From NCBI GenBank assembly GCA_035649495.1, contig DASRJL010000067.1, forward strand, positions 1 through 64,000: DNA of 64,000 nt. The letters are read 5' to 3'. Source of the DNA: SG8-41 sp035649495. Its GTDB lineage: Bacteria > Pseudomonadota > Gammaproteobacteria > Burkholderiales > SG8-41. The notes beneath the pieces are model-generated. The model was not told where the DNA came from. It worked only from the letters and a program-made list of their open reading frames with translations, and did no database searches. A program made the position numbers and the translations under genes. Shown here one piece after another: positions 60,037-64,000 of this stretch (positions are counted from its first letter, which is position 1; every line of letters starts with the position of its first letter).

Positions 60037-61320
60037 ATGAAACAGCAGGTGCGGCAGATGATTCTCTTCGTGGGCATTGCGGCGTGCTGCTCGCCCTCTG
60101 TCTCGAGCGCTTTCCAGGCCGTGGATGAAATGCTCTGGCCGGAACGGGGGATTTTCCCCGCATACCCGGCCGAGGAAGCCGACGGCAGGACGGTGCGGTT
60201 TTCGGTTTTCTCCGGCCTGCTCCACGACAGCAATCCCTTCCGGCTTTCGGACAGCACGAACCCCGCCACGACGATCGGCTCGAGCAGCAAGTCCGACACT
60301 ATTTTCCGTTACGGGGCAGGCGTGGACGCCGACCTGCCGATCAGCCGGCAAAAGGTTCAGTTGAACGCGCGTGTCGAGCGGCGCGACTTCGACCGCTTCG
60401 ATGTCCTGGACCATACCGCGTATCGTCTCGGCGCCGGCTGGAAGTGGGTGGCCGCTCCCGAGTGGAGCGGCGATCTCGGCTACCAGCGGGACCACCGCCT
60501 GTCGAGCCTGGCGGACATCCAGGCGCCGATCAGGGACATGATTACCTCGGACTACGTCTACGGCAGCGCCGGCTATCGCCTGGACGCGCGCTGGAGGGTG
60601 CGGGGCGCTCTCGACTTCTGGCACCACAACCACAGCGAGCCCACGCGCGCCACGCTCGACAATCGCACCGGCTCCGGCACCATCGGGTTCGACTACATGA
60701 CGCCGGCCGAGAATTCCGTCGGCGGCCAGTTCAAGTACACCAGGGGCAACTTCCCCAACCAGCAGCCGGTCGGGCCCGTCGTAACCGTCGACAACCAGTT
60801 CAAGGAATACGAAACGAGCCTGGTCGCGCATTGGGTGGTAACGGGCAAATCCACGTTCGATGCGCGCGTGGGCTATACGAGCCGCGAGCACGAGCAGGTG
60901 CCGCAGCGGGATTTCGGCGGTTGGACGGGCCGGCTCGCGTACGACTGGTTCGTCGCGGCCAAGACGCTGCTCAATTTCGCGGTATGGCGGGAAGTGCATT
61001 CGTACGAAGACGTGCAGGCGAGCTATGTCGTGAGCCGCGGCGCAAGCTTCGGTCCGGCATGGGCGCCGACCGACAAGATCGTCCTCCAGGCGCGGCTGCT
61101 CTACGACAAACGCAACTACCAAGGCGATCCCGGCTTCGTCGTTACCGGCGCCCCGGAGCGCGAGGATACTTTCAAAGGTATCCGGTTGTCGGCCGGGTGG
61201 ACGCCGCGGCGCTTCATCGAGCTCGTGGGGTCCGTCGAGCGCGGCGACCGGGATTCGAACGTTGTCGGCAAAGACTACGACTACACCTCCTGGATGGCGA
61301 ACGCCAGGATCCGCTTCTGA
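60037..61320 (+). CDS. epsL: Outer-membrane beta-barrel EpsL
   Basis: 427 residues: signal peptide (MKQQVRQMILFVGIAACCSPSVSSA split, cleaved after SSA), then alternating beta-strands to the terminal Phe (WMANARIRF). VRFSVFSGLLHDSNPFRLSD is the opening found in EpsL proteins, exopolysaccharide barrel porins of exosortase-B-type loci. It should export polymer with EpsE. AGAAGGAAAG ribosome site. Divergent from epsB. Confidence 0.85.
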   Translation: MKQQVRQMILFVGIAACCSPSVSSAFQAVDEMLWPERGIFPAYPAEEADGRTVRFSVFSGLLHDSNPFRLSDSTNPATTIGSSSKSDTIFRYGAGVDADLPISRQKVQLNARVERRDFDRFDVLDHTAYRLGAGWKWVAAPEWSGDLGYQRDHRLSSLADIQAPIRDMITSDYVYGSAGYRLDARWRVRGALDFWHHNHSEPTRATLDNRTGSGTIGFDYMTPAENSVGGQFKYTRGNFPNQQPVGPVVTVDNQFKEYETSLVAHWVVTGKSTFDARVGYTSREHEQVPQRDFGGWTGRLAYDWFVAAKTLLNFAVWREVHSYEDVQASYVVSRGASFGPAWAPTDKIVLQARLLYDKRNYQGDPGFVVTGAPEREDTFKGIRLSAGWTPRRFIELVGSVERGDRDSNVVGKDYDYTSWMANARIRF

Positions 61321-61406
61321 GCGCCCTCAGCCGGCGACGATCGGCACCGCCGCCGTTTTGCGCTTTCTCTCCCAGCTCCAGGCGTGCCCGACGATAGCGT
61401 CGAGCC

Positions 61407-62189
61407 TCACCGCTCGACACTCCGACGCCGATCGCCCGCCATCGAGTCGCCGAGCAGGTAGGTGAGGAACAGCGCGTTGGTGACGAGGTAACGCCGCCAC
61501 AGGCGCCGCGGCTCCGCGAGCAGGCGGTGCAGCCACTCGAGTCCTGCCTCGCGCATCCAGCGCGGCGCGCGCCGGACGGCGCCCGCGTGAAAGTCGAATG
61601 CCGCGCCGACGCCGATCATCACCGCAGGCAGCGCGCCGCGGCGCGCTGCCATCCACTCCTCCTGCGAAGGACAGCCCAACCCGACGAAAACGATACGCGC
61701 GCCCGAGCGCTCGACCGCCCGCACGATTGCGGCGTGGTCGTCTCCCGTAAGCTTGCGGAAGGGCGGAGAAAGGCTGCCGGCAAGCTTCAAGCGCGGAAAC
61801 TCGCGCTCGAGGCGCGCCGCCAGGCGCTCCAGCGTCGCCGCCGTGCCGCCGCACAGGAAAACCGGGACGTCCTCGGCGGCCGCGCGCGCGCAGGTTTTCC
61901 ACATGAGGTCCGGGCCGGCGATGCGCCGCTGGCGCGGAAAGCCGAGCCGGCGCAGGCACCACGCGACGGGCGCTCCGTCGGGCACGGCAAGGTCGGCGGC
62001 GCCAAGGACGCGCGCAAACGCCGGGTCGCGGCGAGCAGTGACGACGGAGTGGGCGTTGCAGAGGCACACGTAGCGCGATTCGCCCGCCCTGGCCCAGTCG
62101 AAGATGCGGTCGAGGCACGCCCCCCAATCGACCGCGTCGATGTGCGATCCGAGCACGCTCGCCCCGGTCCTGCCTTCGCTGGGCGCCAT
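61407..62189 (-). CDS. WecB/TagA/CpsF-family glycosyltransferase
   Basis: 260 residues. Family motifs GSHIDAVDWGACLDRI, AVPDGAPVAWCLR, VFLCGGTAATLERLAARL and VGLGCPSQEEWMA. These enzymes transfer N-acetylmannosamine or similar sugars to a lipid-linked acceptor (GT26). It may add the second sugar of the repeat unit. Two bases after the upstream GT4 stop. Confidence 0.9.
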   Translation of the reverse strand: MAPSEGRTGASVLGSHIDAVDWGACLDRIFDWARAGESRYVCLCNAHSVVTARRDPAFARVLGAADLAVPDGAPVAWCLRRLGFPRQRRIAGPDLMWKTCARAAAEDVPVFLCGGTAATLERLAARLEREFPRLKLAGSLSPPFRKLTGDDHAAIVRAVERSGARIVFVGLGCPSQEEWMAARRGALPAVMIGVGAAFDFHAGAVRRAPRWMREAGLEWLHRLLAEPRRLWRRYLVTNALFLTYLLGDSMAGDRRRSVER

Positions 62190-62191
62190 GG

Positions 62192-63385
62192 TTACGCGGC
62201 CCTCATTTTCGCCGGGGGTTTCGTCGCGGGCTTCGCGGCGGCGATCGCATCGCGGTAGATCGCCATCATCCGCTCGTAATTCCTGTCGGGCGTGAACTCG
62301 TCCTCGTACTTCCTGCGCGCGTTCGTCCCCATGAGGCGCATGGCGCCGGAGTGCGTTTCGGCCCACCCGATGTGCTGCGCGAGATCCTCGGCGGAGCCGG
62401 GCCGGAACAGGAGCCCGGTGCACCCGTGGTCCACCAGTTCCAGCAGCGAGCCACGATGGCTCGCGATGATCGGCAGGCCGTTGCCGAAGGCTTCGATCAG
62501 CGTACGGGGAAAGTTCTCGTACCAGATGCTCGGCATGACGAGATAGCTGGCGCCGCGCATCCTGGCGTAGATCTCCTCGTGCGAGAGCCAGCCCTGGAGC
62601 TTCAACCCGGGATGGTCCCTGACCCTGGCGGCTTCCGGACCGTCGCCGATCACGTCCAGCACGATCCCCGGCAGCAGCTCCAGCGCGGCCATCAGCGTCG
62701 CCATGCCTTTTTCGGAGGAGAGCCTCCCCACGTACAGGCCGCCGCTCCGCGGACCGTCGCCCGGATGCGCGATGTCCGCGAAATTCGGTTTCACCGTCAC
62801 CCGCGAGGCAGGCAGCCCCCCCTCGATGAACTTTCTGCGGCAGAACTCGGTGAGCGCGATGTAGCGCGTCACCTTGTCCCGGAAGGTGCCCAGCGCGCGG
62901 TGCACGCCGAGCGTGGCGGCGAGCGCCGCGGACTCCAGGTGCGAGCCGCGGTAGCACTTGCGCACCACGCCGCGCCACGGGACCCGTCCCAGGCAGTCCT
63001 CGCACACGTTGTCGTTCTGGAGAAACATCGCCTGCACGCACATGAGTCGGAAATTGTGCAGCGTCTGCACGACCGGCACGCCAGCGCGCGCGGCGGCCCA
63101 GTAGATCGAGGACGACACGCGCGCGAACGTGTTGTGGACGTGTATCACGTCGGGGCGAAAAGCGCCGATCAGCCACTGGACGTCCCGCCAGCTCCGGCGC
63201 GACCACACCGTCTGCGCGAGCGCGTCGAAAGGCCGCATCCCTTCCAGCTCGTGGTTGTCGCGGATATAGATCTCCACCTCGTGTCCGCGGTTCTTCAAGA
63301 GCTCGATTTCGGCGTCCACGACGGCATCCTCGCCGCCCGGCAGGCGGTAGCGGTTGTGCACGAACAGCACGCGCGGCGCTTTCAT
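62192..63385 (-). CDS. Glycosyltransferase family 4 protein
   Basis: 397 residues. VLFVHNRYRLPGGEDAVVDA is a typical GT4 N-terminus; LQNDNVCEDCLGRVPWRGVV has a Cys pair, and the donor motif SIWYENFPRTLIEAFGNGLP has the EX7E pattern. Adds a sugar to the lipid-linked unit. Overlaps the small gene upstream by ATGA. Confidence 0.92.
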   Translation of the reverse strand: MKAPRVLFVHNRYRLPGGEDAVVDAEIELLKNRGHEVEIYIRDNHELEGMRPFDALAQTVWSRRSWRDVQWLIGAFRPDVIHVHNTFARVSSSIYWAAARAGVPVVQTLHNFRLMCVQAMFLQNDNVCEDCLGRVPWRGVVRKCYRGSHLESAALAATLGVHRALGTFRDKVTRYIALTEFCRRKFIEGGLPASRVTVKPNFADIAHPGDGPRSGGLYVGRLSSEKGMATLMAALELLPGIVLDVIGDGPEAARVRDHPGLKLQGWLSHEEIYARMRGASYLVMPSIWYENFPRTLIEAFGNGLPIIASHRGSLLELVDHGCTGLLFRPGSAEDLAQHIGWAETHSGAMRLMGTNARRKYEDEFTPDRNYERMMAIYRDAIAAAKPATKPPAKMRAA

Positions 63386-63597
63386 CGCTTGTTTTCCGGC
63401 CACTGGGGAATCGTCTTCTTCGCCTGTATCGCCTCGCGGATTTCGGCCGGTATCTCGAGGGTCTCGGTCCAGGAATGCGCGTCCTGCCCCGACGCGGATT
63501 TCCAGCTGTCCAGCCCCTTTCTCAGCGGGTTTTCCTTCGAGCCCCACCCGTGAACGCGGTTGTTGACGTTCATCCAGTCGAACCAGATGCCGGTCAT
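63382..63597 (-). CDS. Small hypothetical protein in the exopolysaccharide locus
   Basis: 71 residues, no family recognised. Trp- and Lys-rich, e.g. GIWFDWMNVNNRVHGWGSKE. It lies between a phosphotransferase (overlap TGATG) and a GT4 gene (overlap ATGA), so it is translated within the operon. It might be a true small accessory protein or the remnant of a longer gene. Confidence 0.55.
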   Translation of the reverse strand: MTGIWFDWMNVNNRVHGWGSKENPLRKGLDSWKSASGQDAHSWTETLEIPAEIREAIQAKKTIPQWPENKR

Positions 63598-64000
63598 CAG
63601 GTTCCTATCCATGCGGAACGCTCTTCTATGAGGCGCAGGTAGCGCGCAATGACGGGGTGCGTGCGCACCAGGCTCCTGCTCGCCACCGTGTAGTGAAGAA
63701 GGACATCCAGCAGGTACGCCAGCCCGAGCCCGGAGACGGCGCGCGCGCGCCAGGTGAATTCGGGATAGAGCAGGTCCGCGGCCTTGCGCACCTGCCGGAT
63801 CGCGTCCCCCAGAAATGCCGCGCCGGGCGCGCGCCGGCTCAACGCGCGCGGCATTATCCGGAAGTTGAAAGCATCGGCGAGCGGGTTTGCTCCCGCCCGC
63901 GCATACTCCCAGTCGAAGACGAAGATCCGGTCGCTCTGAACGCGGATATTCCACGGGACGAAATCGCCGTGCCCTATGACGAACGGCCCCATCCAGTCCC
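63597..64000 (-). CDS. Aminoglycoside-phosphotransferase/choline-kinase-like protein (partial)
   Basis: C-terminal 134 codons; the start lies beyond the window. Kinase motifs: Brenner HGDFVPWNI (HGDxxxxN) and Mg site VFDWEYARAG. Such kinases in polysaccharide loci phosphorylate a sugar or alcohol substituent. Operon with the small gene and the GT4. Confidence 0.82.
   Translation of the reverse strand, partial: DWMGPFVIGHGDFVPWNIRVQSDRIFVFDWEYARAGANPLADAFNFRIMPRALSRRAPGAAFLGDAIRQVRKAADLLYPEFTWRARAVSGLGLAYLLDVLLHYTVASRSLVRTHPVIARYLRLIEERSAWIGT

Overview
The window is high-GC, densely coded bacterial chromosome, most like a soil or freshwater betaproteobacterium (Burkholderiales or a relative). 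This is inferred from three complete Bug/TctC-type solute receptors, several heme-binding GlcG-like and dihydroxypseudooxynicotine-hydrolase-like catabolic genes, a PEP-CTERM protein remnant, and an EpsB/E/F/G/L-type exopolysaccharide locus. I found no rRNA, tRNA, CRISPR array, prophage or transposase gene.

Layout. 1-4.1 kb: start of a secreted protein, an extradiol-dioxygenase-like VOC protein, an exported beta-carbonic anhydrase, an orphan substrate-binding protein, a DinB protein and a small membrane protein. 4.2-9.6 kb: a LigB/DODA-type dioxygenase, a TonB-dependent receptor divergent from a diheme cytochrome c, and a two-gene YeeE/YedE sulfur transporter. 9.7-16.4 kb: catabolic genes (SDR, alpha/beta hydrolases, Bug receptor, GlcG-MFS-GlcG cassette). 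16.4-18.6 kb: two divergent SNase-fold nucleases around a truncated PEP-CTERM gene. 18.6-30.6 kb: OmpH-like protein, methyltransferase, NHL-repeat lipoprotein, amidohydrolase, a GNAT/HAD operon, small SnoaL-like proteins, a MocR regulator and hydrolases. 30.8-32.4 kb: a STAND-type NTPase with a transmembrane segment. 32.6-42 kb: mostly small metabolic genes and two more Bug receptors. 42-64 kb: a large exopolysaccharide locus.

The exopolysaccharide locus encodes the initiating sugar-phosphate transferase (EpsB), export lipoprotein (EpsE), chain-length protein (EpsF), kinase (EpsG) and outer-membrane barrel (EpsL). It also has GDP-fucose synthesis (gmd, fcl), a flippase, a Wzy-like polymerase/ligase, several glycosyltransferases, a methyltransferase, acetyltransferases, and two unusual fusion proteins: glycosyltransferase + beta-helix, and nucleotidyltransferase + kinase + acetyltransferase. 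Together they look sufficient for a Wzx/Wzy-type fucose-containing polysaccharide. The locus runs off the right edge.

The most unusual feature is between genes. At least seventeen gene boundaries carry a short element made of a degenerate 7-26 nt word repeated in tandem, most often followed by its reverse complement, so the transcript can fold into a long imperfect hairpin. The word differs between boundaries (GGTGATGA, GGTGACGACGCT, GGTGACCAGT, CCACGGAAACACACGG, GGGATTC, AAGGATGA, GGGACTAG, AACAGAGG, GAGCTACGAGC, GGGTCATG), the architecture is shared, and in about ten cases the stop codon of a flanking gene lies inside the first word. Six consecutive boundaries between 32.4 and 36.5 kb carry six different words. 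I know of no described element with this behaviour.
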